Shown piece after piece: positions 1 to 13,172 of a stretch of 64,000 nucleotides of DNA. The stretch spans positions 61,936,863 to 62,000,862 of the forward strand of contig CM063284.1 of assembly GCA_032173965.1 (NCBI GenBank). Reading direction: 5' to 3'. Under the pieces are notes generated by a model. The model was not told where the DNA came from and made no database searches. It saw only the letters and a program-made list of their open reading frames with translations. Origin of the DNA: Sitta carolinensis. Lineage: Eukaryota > Chordata > Aves > Passeriformes > Sittidae. The stretch's first letter is position 1; each line of letters opens with the position of its first letter. The translations under genes and the position numbers were made by a program.

Positions 1-3000
1 AAAGCCAGCGATAGGAGAGGGGTCATTACAACACAGATTGCCATGACCACCCTGGCCATTTAAGGGAACGCACTGAGTGGAAAACATGAGCAGCTTGGAG
101 CACTGTGGCAGGAGGCGAGCTGAGTTTCCTTCCAGCCAGGCTGCTTGTCTGTAGGTGCTGTTATCTTTTTGTCTGATGTGAGGGACCCACGGGTCAACTG
201 TTCTGAGCTGGCTATGTGAGCCAGCTCTGCTGGCAAAGGGGTGCCCAGCCCTTTGCTGTGGTTGCTGCCTCTCTGGTGGCCTGGGCACTGTGGGAACCCT
301 GTCATGCAGATATGGCAGAGGACTAAAAGCATGCAAGGCAGGGGATTTCCTGTGAAAATCTGTGCTCAAGGTGTAAAGCAAAAAAGGGCAAACAAACAAT
401 TTTGCAGGCCTTACAATATAACTGTGGTTTCAGATTCCCCTGAATACTGGCACCCTTCCCCTGGACTGGGAGAAGGGCGAAAATATATAATTAAAATAAT
501 TAATTCATATGTTTGATTATAAATTAAAAAGTGCAGCTAGAGTTTTCCAGAGGAAGATGATTGCCATGGTTATGATGGTTACCTTACAGAGGAAATGGAC
601 ACAAGACAGCAGAGTGACAGGACAACAAAGAAGCAGAAAAAGCTGTTATTAACTCTTTTCCATAAATGACAAATGTGAATTTGTTTAGTTTTGTAAACAC
701 ACCCTATGACAACCAAAGATAAAGACAGGCCTTTTATTCCCCCTGAATAACAGGTTCTTCAAATTTCCTTCCCCAGGACCACTTGGAAGGAAGTATGTAC
801 AAGACCTGACTTGTCCCAGAAGTAGAAATTGAGAACATCCACAGAGCTTGTGTCTGAAGTGAAGGATATCTACACTTGTGTTTTAAGTGACACTGCTTCA
901 TCAGAAAGATATTTAAGCAGGAGACCCTGCAGTGAACCACCACACAGCTTCACACAGGTTCCACTAAAACTGCAGGTGCTTTTGAAAGGGAAACATGGCC
1001 TGGAGATGCCAGAGGTCTTATTCAGCAAAATAATGGGGTTTTTTGCTTTTGTCACAGTTATGAGGGATAACACCAAGCCTCCAAACCTTCCAGTCAACGA
1101 GCTTCAAAGCCCTCCTTTGCCACTCAGCTCAGGAGATGTGCTTTGTGATGTGTCCTTGACATTGGTGTTGGGATGCCCCTTCACACCTCTCTTGACAGAG
1201 ATAGACAAAGAAACTTAAAAGGACAGTAGTGTGCCTGGGAGAGGTCACCTCTAGACAAGGCTTGCTAAAACAGGAAGGGCATCTTGACACCAGTATCAAA
1301 AACAGGTCACATCCTGCTCAGATATAAAGATCTCCCCCCTAGTTTCTAAATCTAGCTGAGGACCACCTTATGGCATCTCTCACAACTGGACCACCTGATC
1401 CATGTGTTTCTGGGGCTGGGATCTTCATGCCATGTCCATTCTCCCAGGCCTGTTATTCCCTTTCTTTATTCCTTTGTTCTTAAAAAGAGTGAATGTGCTG
1501 CTTCTGGGGAGCCATCAGCTCTATTTCCATCACTTGGCAGGTAGGAGGGCATTTAAATAGGATACCACAGTGCATGCTAGTATTTCCTATTAAATTGGAG
1601 GTATGATTTTATATTTCCAAAATGACAGGGTAACTACGTGCTTGGGGCACATCTTCAGAAAAGTGAATCATTGCAGTCCTCTCTCCTGGATGTTTTCGTC
1701 TTCGTGTAGCAGGAAACAGAGCAGGCAGAGGGAGAAACCTGGACTTCTCTCACCTGGGCAATCACTACATCTGGATTTCAGTCCAGTCCATCCCAGCTTC
1801 TCTGTTTCAGCATCTTTGAAGCAGAGATGACAATACTTTCCACCCTTTTAAAGTACGTGTATAAAGAGAGATTTGAAAGCAAAGAGACTGTGTTTTTTTA
1901 GAATGAACAATTTAAGTGGAAAAAGTTTCAGGCACAGAGCCCTTCTTCAGGCATGACATGGAAAGCCATTTGCAGCCTTTGATTCAAAACTGAGAAAAAG
2001 ATTGTGTGCCCAAAACTCGTCCACTTTTTCCAGCTGCATCTGCTTCTCTAATAAGAGACACTGCCCCTCCCAAAGATCCTTGCCTCACTTATACCCTTCA
2101 TCTGTTGTAGCTACACCAGCACTTCTGCAGCTGGAATTGGTGGAGTTGTGTCAGTTAAGTGCTATTGATGAGACAGTGGAGAAATGCACATGCAAAGCTC
2201 ACAATTAAGAACAGGGGGAAACCCAATTCTAAGGAATGCGTCTCCCCTTCCCCCCATTTTTCCACATGTAAATCCTGATTATTCACTGGAACATCATTAA
2301 TCATGCTGAATTGTTGTGCTATGCCCACATATGTAAAGCATAAAATCCTGATGAGTTCTCCTGTAATTTAGCATTAATTAATGTCCACTTAGTATAAAAT
2401 GTGACATCATATTTTAGGTCATCTCTTCATTGTTATTGTAAACCTCAAACATAAAGTACAGAAAAAAACCTGGAGGATATGATTTTCCTGCAGTATCTCT
2501 TTGACAAGTTTACATGAAATATAAAGCTAATATATTACTGGACATCAGATCTTTTTCCACTGTCTGTTCTGTGCAGTACTGTGTACTCTACGTACAGTGC
2601 AGCACACACAGCTCTGCGGTACTTGCAGGGCACCAATTTCAATGCAGCATAAACTTTGTGAGAAACTGCTACCTGCAATTCAATAAAGTATATTTAAAAT
2701 GTTTCCATTGCACCAAAGATCAGCTGATGCCCCTCTTATTAGTATAAATGGCATAGATTAGTGTCAGGCATTTTCAACAGTGAAGAAATTACAGAAGGCT
2801 GCATGGCTCATTAGGCTCTTGTTGCATGTTAAAGAGGGCCAGACCTTATTAATAAGATAAAAAGGGGGGGAGAAAGAGAGTATAATGGGAAAAGTATAAA
2901 ATAGCTTTTTTAAAAGAGAAAGCTTTCTGGTTTGGAGAAAAACAAAAGCATCAATTAACCTCTTCCAGTGTCTGAACATTTTCTAAAGTCAGTTTAGCTT

Positions 3001-3595
3001 TGTTTCTACAGGACATGTAGATTACAAACAAAGACTTCATGCAGAGAAAAACTGCTTGCAATCACACGGCACCACCAAGAAGGATTTTTGATGATTAAAT
3101 GTTTTATACTGTTTATGTGGGTCAGTGTTTACATCCTGCTTCAGGAAAGCATCACTGCTTAAGTTAGGATGTACACCCACATTTGAGTTGAGGCTCTTGC
3201 TTATATCCTGCTGAAGTGAATATAATTTGAGCATTTGTTCCTGGTTTAGCACCTGGTTTAGGCACATACTGAGGTGAATACAGGATTTAAAATACATTTG
3301 AGAGCTTACTGTAATTGGGGCCTCAATCACACAGGTCCTGAACCAGCATAGACTGACACATCAGCTCTTTGCACTGAGTCAGTATTATCAGCTTCTTGTG
3401 AACTGCATGTCAGGAAAACTCAGGTGTGTGCAGAAACACATCTCTGTGAGGTGGAGGCTGTGGCTCTTGCTGTTTCCCTGTGAGGGTGGGTAAGGGGCAC
3501 TTTTCCTCACATTTATTCTCTCTTTTCCTGGGGTTTGCTTGGCTACCTAAGATAGTATTGCTGCTGGTGTTGCTACTTAGGAAGGGGTAAAGGGG
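1..3595. other. Intergenic, no gene recognised
   Basis: A/T-leaning single-copy-looking DNA with only short chance open frames (longest about 130 codons) and none with a recognisable domain. The most structured part is 2240-2420, where the 10-mer AAATCCTGAT occurs twice (2270-2279 and 2343-2352) and a homeodomain-type ATTAATTAAT lies at 2373-2382. That resembles a conserved non-coding element, but conservation is untested. Confidence 0.6.
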
Positions 3596-4103
3596 ATCAC
3601 AGAATCACAAAATGTTTTTGAAGGAACCTTAAAAATCATCTAGTTCCAATCCTCCTGCTGTGAAGAGGAACATCTTCCATTAGACCAGTTGCTCAGAGCC
3701 CTATTCAGCCTGGCCTGGGACTGACCCACAGCTTCTGTGGGCAACACATTTCAGTGTCTTACCATCCTCACAGAATTAGATTAGAATTTCTTCCTAATAG
3801 CCTACCCTCTTTCAGCTTAAAGTCATTCCCCCTTGTTCTAACACTACATGCCCGTGCAAAAAAAAATCCCTCTCCAACCTTCCTGTATGCCCCTTTCAGT
3901 ACTGGCAGATTTCTATAAAGTTTCCCTTAAACTTTCTCTTTTCAAGGCTGAACAGCCATAACTCTGTCATCCTGTCTTCATGGAAGAGGTGCTCTAGCCC
4001 TCAGATCATCCCAGTGGCCCTCCTTGTACTTGTTCCAGCAGGTCTATGTTCTTCTTTTGTTGCAGACACCAGTGCTGGAGCAGTATTACAGGTGGAATTC
4101 CAG
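3596..4103 (-). mobile_element. CR1 LINE 3' fragment, antisense
   Basis: The block opens with the reverse complement of the CR1 3' terminus (tandem CACAGAATCACA-type octamers at 3598) and the hallmark segment ATCTAGTTCCAATCC near 3639. It continues through the CR1 untranslated tail and reaches the reverse complement of the end of ORF2 (AGCACTGGTGTCTG-type sequence near 4065). CR1 is the main avian non-LTR retrotransposon and copies are usually 5'-truncated, as here. The copy has many substitutions and small indels, so it is old, and it holds no intact reverse transcriptase frame. The right boundary is approximate. Confidence 0.85.
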
Positions 4104-7100
4104 GATCTGGAAGAGCTCCTCACAGAAATGGGAGCTAAAAGCCTGCTCTCCTGGGGCCAGTGAAGGAGATCTTGCCTCCTCTTCATGCAACACGATGCAG
4201 TCTTGCTCTTGGATGCTGAGATACCTAGAACCTGCTGTACCCCTTCTCTGCTCAGCAGTGGGCATTGCACAAGCTACATGGCAGTCTTGTCACCTGCTGG
4301 CATTGCATAAGCAGAGAGTGATCTGCTGTATCCTTAGGTTTGACTTTCTCTTCCAAGCCCGCTTGCAATTTACAGTCATGGCTGCCAGAACACACACTCT
4401 CATGTCAGACTTGTCCTAAGGATAGGAGAGCCACCATTTTGGCAGAAAATAGATAAATATAAATGAGTCTGACAATTATAGATCTAGGCAAATAAAGCTA
4501 AATACACAATTTTTCTAGACTTTTTTTGTCTGGTCTCATGTGCCTCATGATGCAAGCATAGAATAAGAACATATTCTAGCCTCAGCCCAAGAGTACAGGT
4601 TTTCAGGCACTGCATTTGTGGGGTGGAATTTCTTCCAATTTGAGGCTTAATTCAGAGCTAAGTTAGTGAGCTACTTCCAACTCCAAGCAACACAGATCAG
4701 CATATTGAGTTTTTTACAATTTTTCCCTGTGTGATTAGCATTTTACTTGAGTCTGAGACATTAATCAATAAAAGCAACATCCAGTAAACAGAGTAAAATG
4801 AAAAAGCAAGTGCTGAATTTTAATAATATAAATAGAAGACTCTGTGGCATGAGGGGCCAAGGTATAGCCTGCAATCTGAATACCATCAAAGGTAAAAGAA
4901 TTGAAGGCAAAGGAAATTTTCAAGGCTGATTGCACACAGATGAAAAAAAAAAAAAAAGTAAAGAAAGATAAAATATTGAACACTGGTTAGTATGGAGGAT
5001 GTGACTGAAATATTTTATTCTGCTGTTTTTAAAAAATTTTGTCCTTGCTGATGTTGGCTTTAAGGGCAGAGAAGAGAGGGGAGGGAGAACCCAACCCTCA
5101 GACTCAATAAATTAAGTAGAACAACATCGAAAAATATTTCAAACATTGTGGTTAAAACAGGGTCAAGTTTTTAATAACATCTCCATTTCACAGTTTTTGT
5201 TCTTTAAAGAACACTTGTAATGGTTACTCAGAAAAAAATAAATTGGAATTTATCTCCTTGTATATGGTACAAAATACCATGCTGGAAGCCTGAAAATAAT
5301 AGTCAGCTGCTGTTCAGTGCTCTTCATCTACAGAGCTCAAGTGCTCTGGGAAGCTGGTGAGTATTGGCTTTCAGACAGAAAATGCTGAGGCCATGCCCTG
5401 GTGCCAGGGAGGTCGGGAAGGAAGCCAGTATGAAAGTCGACATCACCTGCCAACTCATTTTGTGCTGCATCCAACAGGTCACACTGCCACCAGGCGAAGC
5501 AATTTCATGTCTTTTCCAGCAGAGACCCCCAAAACCAGTGGCAGACCATCAGCATAGCATGGCCAGGAAGTTCAGCCACTGGGAGCAGATCTAGGGCATC
5601 ACTGAGCGGAGCTGGGCTGTTCTTCCAGCCATTTCAGGGCCCTGCAGCTGACTGAGCTCCCATCAAGTCAGGATCCACCCCATGGTGTCTTACCCATTGG
5701 GGTGGCATCCTGAACTTTTAAAACCATGAGAGTGGCTGCAGGATTGCATTGCCCATAGCTAAGCCCCACCATTTCACCAGGAACTTTTAACTTTTCCTCT
5801 CAGTGCCTGCTTACTTTATACACTGCATTTCTTACTGAGCAGCAGTTAACATTAATCTTGTTGTTTACTTCCTTATTTTTGCCCTGTTGCCTTTTCCTCC
5901 TCCCTCTTCCCATCCTTCATATTCTTAGTGGTGTTACCACAACTTGGGAAACAGCTTTTATTCATGAACTGCTTTATTTATTAGCTTCTTTCAGAACTGC
6001 AGCAATTAGTGGGGTGAGCTTTCAACATTTGTCTCCTGTAAGCCCCACACAAAGACTTGCTAGCTGGTTATGCCTTTTCGTTGCATGAAAACTCTAGGTT
6101 TTGATTTAAAAAGAGATTTAGGAAAAAGAAATAAGTAAAGAAAATTAAGAGTTACATACAGCCCCTGGGGGCTTTCCTCTAAAGAAGAAAGGGTCCGTGA
6201 GCCTCAAGCTCCTCCTTACTGCAGCCTTGCTTCCAATACTGCTCAAAGGTAATTGCTACCTGTCTTGCTTCTCTCCTCACATGGAATCGGGGATCATAAT
6301 GCTTTCTGTCACAGGTTTAAAGGTGTTTTTTTTTCCATATTAGATAACCTAGGTTGTTTTTAACTGTTTCTAATCTTTACCCCCTAAAAAATTCTAGCAA
6401 AGAAGGTGACCCCTTTAGGAGAAACAAGGGGTTCCCAAAAATCTGAAGAAGATGACATCAAAAACTTCCAAGCTAAGGATGTAACAATGAAACAGGCGGA
6501 TTTCTGAAAGGTCTGTGGGTCACTATAGCTTTCTAAACAGAAAAGAGTGGCTGCTTGTGGATTCCTATCTGGGGAAAACAAGGAAGCAACCAGGGGTCTT
6601 GGTGTGACTTGCTGATAGACTTTCTTCTTCCTCCTCTTCTTCCTCCAAGTTTTGAAATTTCTTCAGAAAACATGCTGTTCATTACTTAAGCATGATCAAA
6701 ATGTTTGCTACTACACAAAAACACTAATAAAATACTTTTGGTATTGTAGGCACCAAAAAAAAGTGACATGCTATTAGTTTGATCCTACAACATGGGTGTA
6801 AGGCTGCAGCTGCAATGTTCCGATTGTGGGACTGAGGTAAAAAATAATAGCAGAGCAGATGTGTTTCCCTGCACAGCATGGAATAAAAAGAAACATCTGG
6901 CCCTTGGCCCCTAAAGGATAGTTCTCAGAGAGAAGAGTAATTTAAGGGTGCATTGAAGATGTAGGGACTCAGCTAAAGGGAACTGCTGCCTTAGTAACCA
7001 TCTCTAACCCAGATCCCAGTTTCTGATGCATAATGCCATTTAAACTATAGGGCAAGAATAATGGCATGCAAGATAAATGCAACCAAGTACAGACATCAAT

Positions 7101-9050
7101 GTATCCGCAAAATATATGTTGCTATCTTTTCAAACAAATAAGTAAACAAACAAGGGAAATATTTTTAAACACTAAACATATGCCAGTTATAATGCTGCAG
7201 GATAAAACATGGGATTTTTAAAAATCTATTGAGTCATAAATCTCCGTATTTCCCTTTGTGTTTGATCTCATATATTACTTGGAGTTTCTAAAATGATAAC
7301 AAGGCATGCATTAAAAATATTTCTCTTATTGTTACATTTCAAGCACGTTTACTGTTAGCTGCTTAGCTTCATTATGTATCATAGTCTGAATCTACAAATC
7401 AAGTATAATTAGACTTGGAGAACTGATTGGATTTCTAATTAAGCTACATTGGAAACAACAATGCACAATCAGTAAATATTCTGACTAGGTACATTTTAAA
7501 GAGCAACTCTTGGGCTTTTGCTGATGACTAGACACCAGTGTCATTAAATTTGTTGGTGGCAAGCAAATTTTAAAGCTAAAATAGAGGCAATTAGTAAAGA
7601 TCTTGAAATATTTAATCACGTTTGTCCAATTAGTGTGCAATTAGGCAATGGTGTGGCGTGGGACAAACATTCTGCTTCACTGTTTGGTAGAGAAGGATCC
7701 CTTTGAAATTTTGTTATTTAGTTTATTGATATATAAAAAGGAAGTTATGGTTGTAATTTCCAATTTTAAAAAATACTGTGCAGATGGTCTGACTATATAT
7801 TTAACAATGTTAAACAAAACTAAACAAGGGAAGCATGTTACCTGAAATTACACAGCTGTGATCAGTGAATAAGCTCCAGATCGCATTAGATTACAGCTGT
7901 GGGCACCTTGATCACACAAAGTGCCAGGTAGTTATGCTGGTAAAATCAAAGCTAAGAAGCTGGTGTCTCATGGTCGAGATGATATGATTATTTTGTCCTT
8001 GACTGAAAACATTTTTCTTCTTCAAGCTTTGCCTGGCTGTTTTGCATTCCTTCCATGAAGCTTTACATTGGCAAGTTTGTTATGGAAAGTCAAGTGGTAG
8101 CTTTTCATGAATAAGCCACTTAAGTGTTATCTTGCCTTCAGCTTGGGGATTTGACTCCCTTTTTGGCAAATTTTAGACTCTCTTTTAAAAGCAATCACTA
8201 CATTTATTGGTTGATTTGTAAGACTTCAGCGTAATGTTTGGGCCAGCATGTGGGATGCTGCTGTCACACATTTCAACCCTGCACCATCATGTTGGTATTT
8301 ATCAATTGGTTTGCTCTCTTTGGCCACGTGCAGATAGTCAAGGAAACAGTGCCAGGGAACGTCCCCAGGTGCTGGAGCTCAATTTTCCGGATTGTTAAAT
8401 TGTTACAGCAGTCCTTGGCATGGTGTTGACTTGGGTCAAGTCTGACTCTCCCCAGCCATGCCTGGACCCAGCTCACAGTTAACACTTGCCAGGGACCATT
8501 CCCAACAGGCATTTTGAGAGGGAAGGGGGATTAGGATAATGGATTGGAGCCATCTTGTGCCAGCTGTCCTCCTCATCAAAGTGCACCTAAAATTCTGGTA
8601 TCAGGGGTCCCCTTGGGTTCGGAAATAGGGAACTAGAAGGAAGGTGTACAACAGAACTAACTATGACACGGATGACGCAGACACCAGCCTGGCCCCCTGA
8701 CTCTCTTTCTGCTGCAAAGGACATCCTTGTTCCAACTCATATTTAATACAGACTAAGAAACAAGAAAAGACTCCTTCTTCCCCAAGTGGTCATAAAAGAA
8801 AGATAATTGGTTTAGCTGTTGTTTAGATTTGATTGCCAGATTATCTTCTTTCAAAGGAAATAGGTAAACTAACTTTAAAATATCTTTCTGTGTATTTCTC
8901 ATAAAGGCTATAACTTCTGAAATGCTGTTAAGCCATTGTGGATTTAAACACTGTCAATTTTACTTTCATGTCTGAGAAATTTTTCTTTGATTTTAGTACT
9001 GAAATAAATGCCAAAATAAAGCAAGCAGTACTTCCTAGCAATACTATGGG
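4104..9050. other. Intergenic, no gene; motif-rich blocks at 7.2-8.1 kb
   Basis: No coding frame worth calling. Part of 4104-4420 is open for 131 codons, partly overlapping the CR1 copy and without recognisable homology. From about 7230 to 8120 the sequence is A/T-rich and dense in transcription-factor-like motifs: repeated AATTAG homeodomain cores, two CAGCTG E-boxes and TCF/LEF-like ATCAAAG. These blocks look like candidate enhancers on the 3' side of ID4; this is inference from motif content. Confidence 0.5.
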
Positions 9051-9090
9051 TTTTTTTTGTTTGTTTTTTTTTTTTTTTTTTTTTTTTTTT
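9051..9090. repeat. Poly-T tract
   Basis: T8-G-T3-G-T27 homopolymer-like run. There is no upstream CR1 or gene copy whose poly-A tail it could be on the minus strand, so it is classed as a simple repeat. The length may be assembly-dependent. Confidence 0.95.
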
Positions 9091-10239
9091 CTTCTCTTTG
9101 ATAAATACAGACCTGGAAATTCAAAGTAGAGAGTTTTGTCTTGCAACCAGGCTAGTTCTTGCAGGAATTTTATGAACACAGATCTGTTCATTTCTTGAGC
9201 AACATCAAGTCAAAACAAAATAATTTTGAATTGAAAAAAAGAAATTATGCTAAGAGGCATATTGTATGGGAGAGAAATGAAACAGGTAAAAAAGCAGATA
9301 ATAGATGATTACACAGACATTCATCCATTCCAAAACCATAGGCTTGAAAAAATTCATTTGGATTGAAGTCTAGATTTTAACTCTTTGATATTCAGAGGTT
9401 AAAAGAAAAGTTTTTCAGGTTTGCTACTTCCCACATCTTAGGAGCGCATCAGGTTTTCCTGGGTGTTTTCTCTCAGGCAGTAAAGACACCAACATTCTCC
9501 CAGGGGGATAGGACTCCATCAGCCCTCTCATGCTACACGAACACTGCTATAAACCCTCTGTAAGCCTGACTGCAGGGGAGAGATTTTGAGCCCTGTTTTG
9601 AAGTGAACCTTGTAACACATTAACCACACAAGCTTTAAATTGTGATTATATTGTGAATAAGAGTAATTGATGATGATAATAACAATAATACTTGTTGGTG
9701 TTTTATACATATGTACATGATGTCCTTTTTTGGTTTCACTTAGTTTATAGATACACCCTGATTCACAGAAGAGTCGAGTTTCTCTAGATGTAAAAAATAA
9801 GAAGAGCAGATCATCAATATGTTGGCAAATTGGCTGTCAAATCCCATATGGAAAAAAGATGTGAAAGCAGAATCTCATGGTCTCTGCCTCACCACATTTT
9901 TGTTCAAGTAAGAGATTAGGAAACCAAATCATTAGGATTGAGTAGTCAGCTGCAGACACAGTGCAAGAGATGCACCTCTCACAGTTAATGTCTTGTGAAA
10001 ACTACACAGGTCCCATAGGGGTTAATCAAACATTTAGGGCTGTGGCTTACAATGCTCTTCAGTCCCTAGAATAAACCAGCTTTTGAACATCTAAGAAAAA
10101 AAAAGAGAGAAACTGCAACTGTAGTTGTAGAAAATTAGTAAGCCTAGATTTAAGGTGCAATTCAGAGTGAGTACTTGTGTGTTTATATCCAGGATTGTGT
10201 GCTCAGCCTTCACAAACTGTGACCTCTACCCTCAGGCAC

Positions 10240-10325
10240 ATACATATATATAACAGAACTATATATGTGTCTGCATGCGTATATATACACATATATGTGA
10301 GTATCTATGTATGTGTATATAGACA
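10240..10325. repeat. Degenerate TA/TG dinucleotide repeat
   Basis: Alternating purine-pyrimidine sequence with short TATATA, TGTG and CACATATATG blocks interrupted by unique bases, i.e. a decayed microsatellite. Confidence 0.8.
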
Positions 10326-11658
10326 CTGTGCATGTATAGGAATCAAGGACTTCAAACAGGAAAATAATGTTTGGGAAATTCAGAAAAGGAAACCCCTGTT
10401 TATTTGATAATGGAAACAAAACCATCACTTCAATAGCAATTCATACACCGCTGTCAAAGCAAGCTCCGGGTGGATGTGCAGACCCACAGGTTCTCTGCAG
10501 TTGCTGAATTCCTCACAGTGTTGTCTTTATCAAAGAGGTAAATGCAGATTCAAAAAAAATTTCTTTGATGTGCAAGACATCACAGAACAGCAGCCCCATT
10601 CATTGCAGAGAGAGTCCATTATTTAAGTCTCTCAGGCAACTGTACAGATTCCCCATAAAGGGAAAAATAACAAGACTGTGGAAATAACCCCCCCAACAAT
10701 ATGTATTCTGCCTGCTTCTGGAGCCTTTCCCTCCATTCTTCGTGTCTTGATTCTGTTATATAGGCTGATATTAGTCTTGGACTTGTGCACTGACTGTTTG
10801 GACAGACAGCCACCCCTGACTGAAGCAGTACCTGTATTCCTGACAGGCTCTCCTCTCCCCAGCTGCAAGGGTGAAGGGAGGCACTGCTGAGACACACTGA
10901 AGGCTTGTCATCTGCCTTTTGTCCTTGTATCTTCCCATTGGCTCACCTTAGCTTTTGCCCCAGCACTTGCAGCAGATCTCAGGGCCTGCCACAACTCAAA
11001 GGGATGGGGCAGATCCAGCTCAATGCTACTGGGGAACTGCAGGATGAGCCTGGCTCATCCCCAAGGCAACATCCTCCACGGAGATGGTCATGCAGGGAGA
11101 TGGGAAAGGCAGGTGGGAGCTGGAGAAAGAGGAAAGAGGAAATCAAGCCCTGTCACCCCTACAAAGGCAGAACTGCTGTGAGACCAGCCAGGTGACACAT
11201 CCAGGCACTCTCCTGTGACAGCAGGGGGAACAGAGTTTTCCCATTTTCACTCTGTATTGTCATAAACCATGCCAATGTGAGGAAAGGGTCTGTGAAATTA
11301 ATTATACTGTGAGTGCTTGGTAACCAAATGAATTGTAAATTGTACATTATTAAAACAGCATCAGAGCACCGACTGATCTATTATTCTTTAGGGAAATGCA
11401 TGAAGATAAGAGCTTTATATGCTTTAGGGTTCTTTCCAGCCACCACACAGCCAGCTTTGTAAGAAAAAATGTGGCAATATTTTGTTACTGCCTGAGTTGC
11501 AACTGACACAATACTGTATTGTTTATTTTTATTACTTTGTCTCATATTTAATATAGATGAGGTAGTATACAGTGCAAGTGACATATGCATGCCAGGTCTC
11601 CTTCTGTTTATCCTTTTTCAGATTGCATTTGGGATTAATCACCCTCACATTTGTGTAA

Positions 11659-11690
11659 AAAAAAATAAAAAAAAAAAAAAGAAAAAGATA
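11659..11690. repeat. A-rich simple repeat
   Basis: Run of A with single T and G interruptions (A8-T-A16-type pattern). Confidence 0.85.
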
Positions 11691-13097
11691 CCTGTAGGTG
11701 CAGAAAAGTCACATAAATATTAAGAAGTATGTCCTTTTGCACAAATCATATAACTAACAATATTCACAGCTATTGTTAGCCAATAATTTTCCCTGCATGT
11801 TGCTTCTTGCTGCCTACATGTCTTTTAGCTTCTGAGAACTGTAAGAGGGCTGGGTGGGGAGCTGTATGTTCAGAAAAACCTTTTAAATAACAACTGTAAA
11901 GAAAAAGACCATGGTTTAGATGTGCATGTATGTTTTTCTCCTTGACTTCCACAATACATGCCCTGCTTCACCTTCCTCTCATGCAGTATTCAATATCCAG
12001 GAAACTTGGTTCTCTTGTGTGCACTGGCATCTTCTGAGTTAATACAAATCAAAACCTTAATGTCCTTCCCTCCTAGGGACGCTAGCTTGCTGTAGGACTA
12101 CTTTCTAGGCAATCCCTCCTACACATCACGTAATGGTCCTTTTCACCCCTTGCTTCCAGCAGAAAGGTCTATGTCTTTCTAAAAGCAGGGGCATCTATGG
12201 GAGAAGGGGAGAGCTTTTTGTTTGTTTCTTTTAATGCCCCTATTGAAGAAATGGAGGCAGAAGGTACTCCAGAATAGTTTTTCCCAAAAGGTCTCCTTTT
12301 TATTCCCTCCTTGAAAGAAGATGCATGAAAAGTACGCCCTATTCATGCTTGTCAGAGAAGAGGAGAAACAGCTGGAGAAACATCCTCCTCCCTCCAGCTG
12401 GAGACACATCTCCTGACTAAGCAAGCAACACATCAGTGGTTCCATACCAGTGGGAAAACTTTGGGGGTTGTCATACACTAGAGTGACCCCAAGTGTTTCT
12501 TTTCTGGTACAGAGGACCAGTGGCAGCCAGTCACGTATTCCCTCCTTCAAGGAAGGCCTAGCAGAAAAAAAGCTTCTAGATGGCCATTCAGCAAAGAAAT
12601 AACTTAAATTTGAGTGAAAGTAGTCCAAAGAATTTCAGAACTTGGCCTCCTCTCTATGCAGGCATGGGAGACAATGACATTTTCCTGGCTAAGGTATTTC
12701 CATAATGGAATAAAGCATATTTGCTTGTTTTCCAATCTTTTCAGAAGACAGAGAATTTATATTTTAGAGAATTTATGTCCTTCGGAAAAACTCTCTTAAC
12801 CCTGTTTACTAGTCTAAAACACAGTGCTGCCTTTCTCAACACTCATCAGCCCTGCAGAAGTCACTACCATCTTTCAGGAATGTGCTGTCTCCCGCTCCTC
12901 GGGCAGCCTCTGCCAGGAGGTGCACTGCATCCTCAAATTCAAGAGAGGGCAGCATTTTCCTTAGGCTGATACAAAGGACGGGGACGACTCCCAAGTGAGT
13001 AAAAGAATGTCAGCGAGTGAAAATTGTCAGTCACAAAATAGACGAACATTCTGAAAAATTAAATTTTGATGGAAGACACGCAATATTCTTAAGAGTT

Positions 13098-13098
13098 C

Positions 13099-13129
<31 letters not shown>

Positions 13130-13172
13130 TATAAATATATAATATATATATATATATATATACACGTATGTA
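13098..13172. repeat. (TA)n microsatellite
   Basis: Nearly pure TA dinucleotides for about 65 bp, broken by AAATATA slips, then running into TACACGTATGTATA. Likely polymorphic in length and able to extrude as cruciform DNA. Confidence 0.95.

Larger units (their letters stand above)
9091..13097. other. Intergenic, no gene; small simple repeats
   Basis: Contains a degenerate TA/TG/CA stretch at about 10240-10325 and an A-rich run at about 11659-11690. A 149-codon minus-strand open frame (12179-12628) has no recognisable domain, and its reading continues through phenylalanine/serine-rich low-information sequence, so it is treated as chance. A perfect 19-bp palindrome lies at 11042-11060. Confidence 0.6.

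Noticed and set aside
12179..12628. 149-codon minus-strand open frame
   Set aside because: No domain, no splice or promoter context, and low-information Phe/Ser-rich product.
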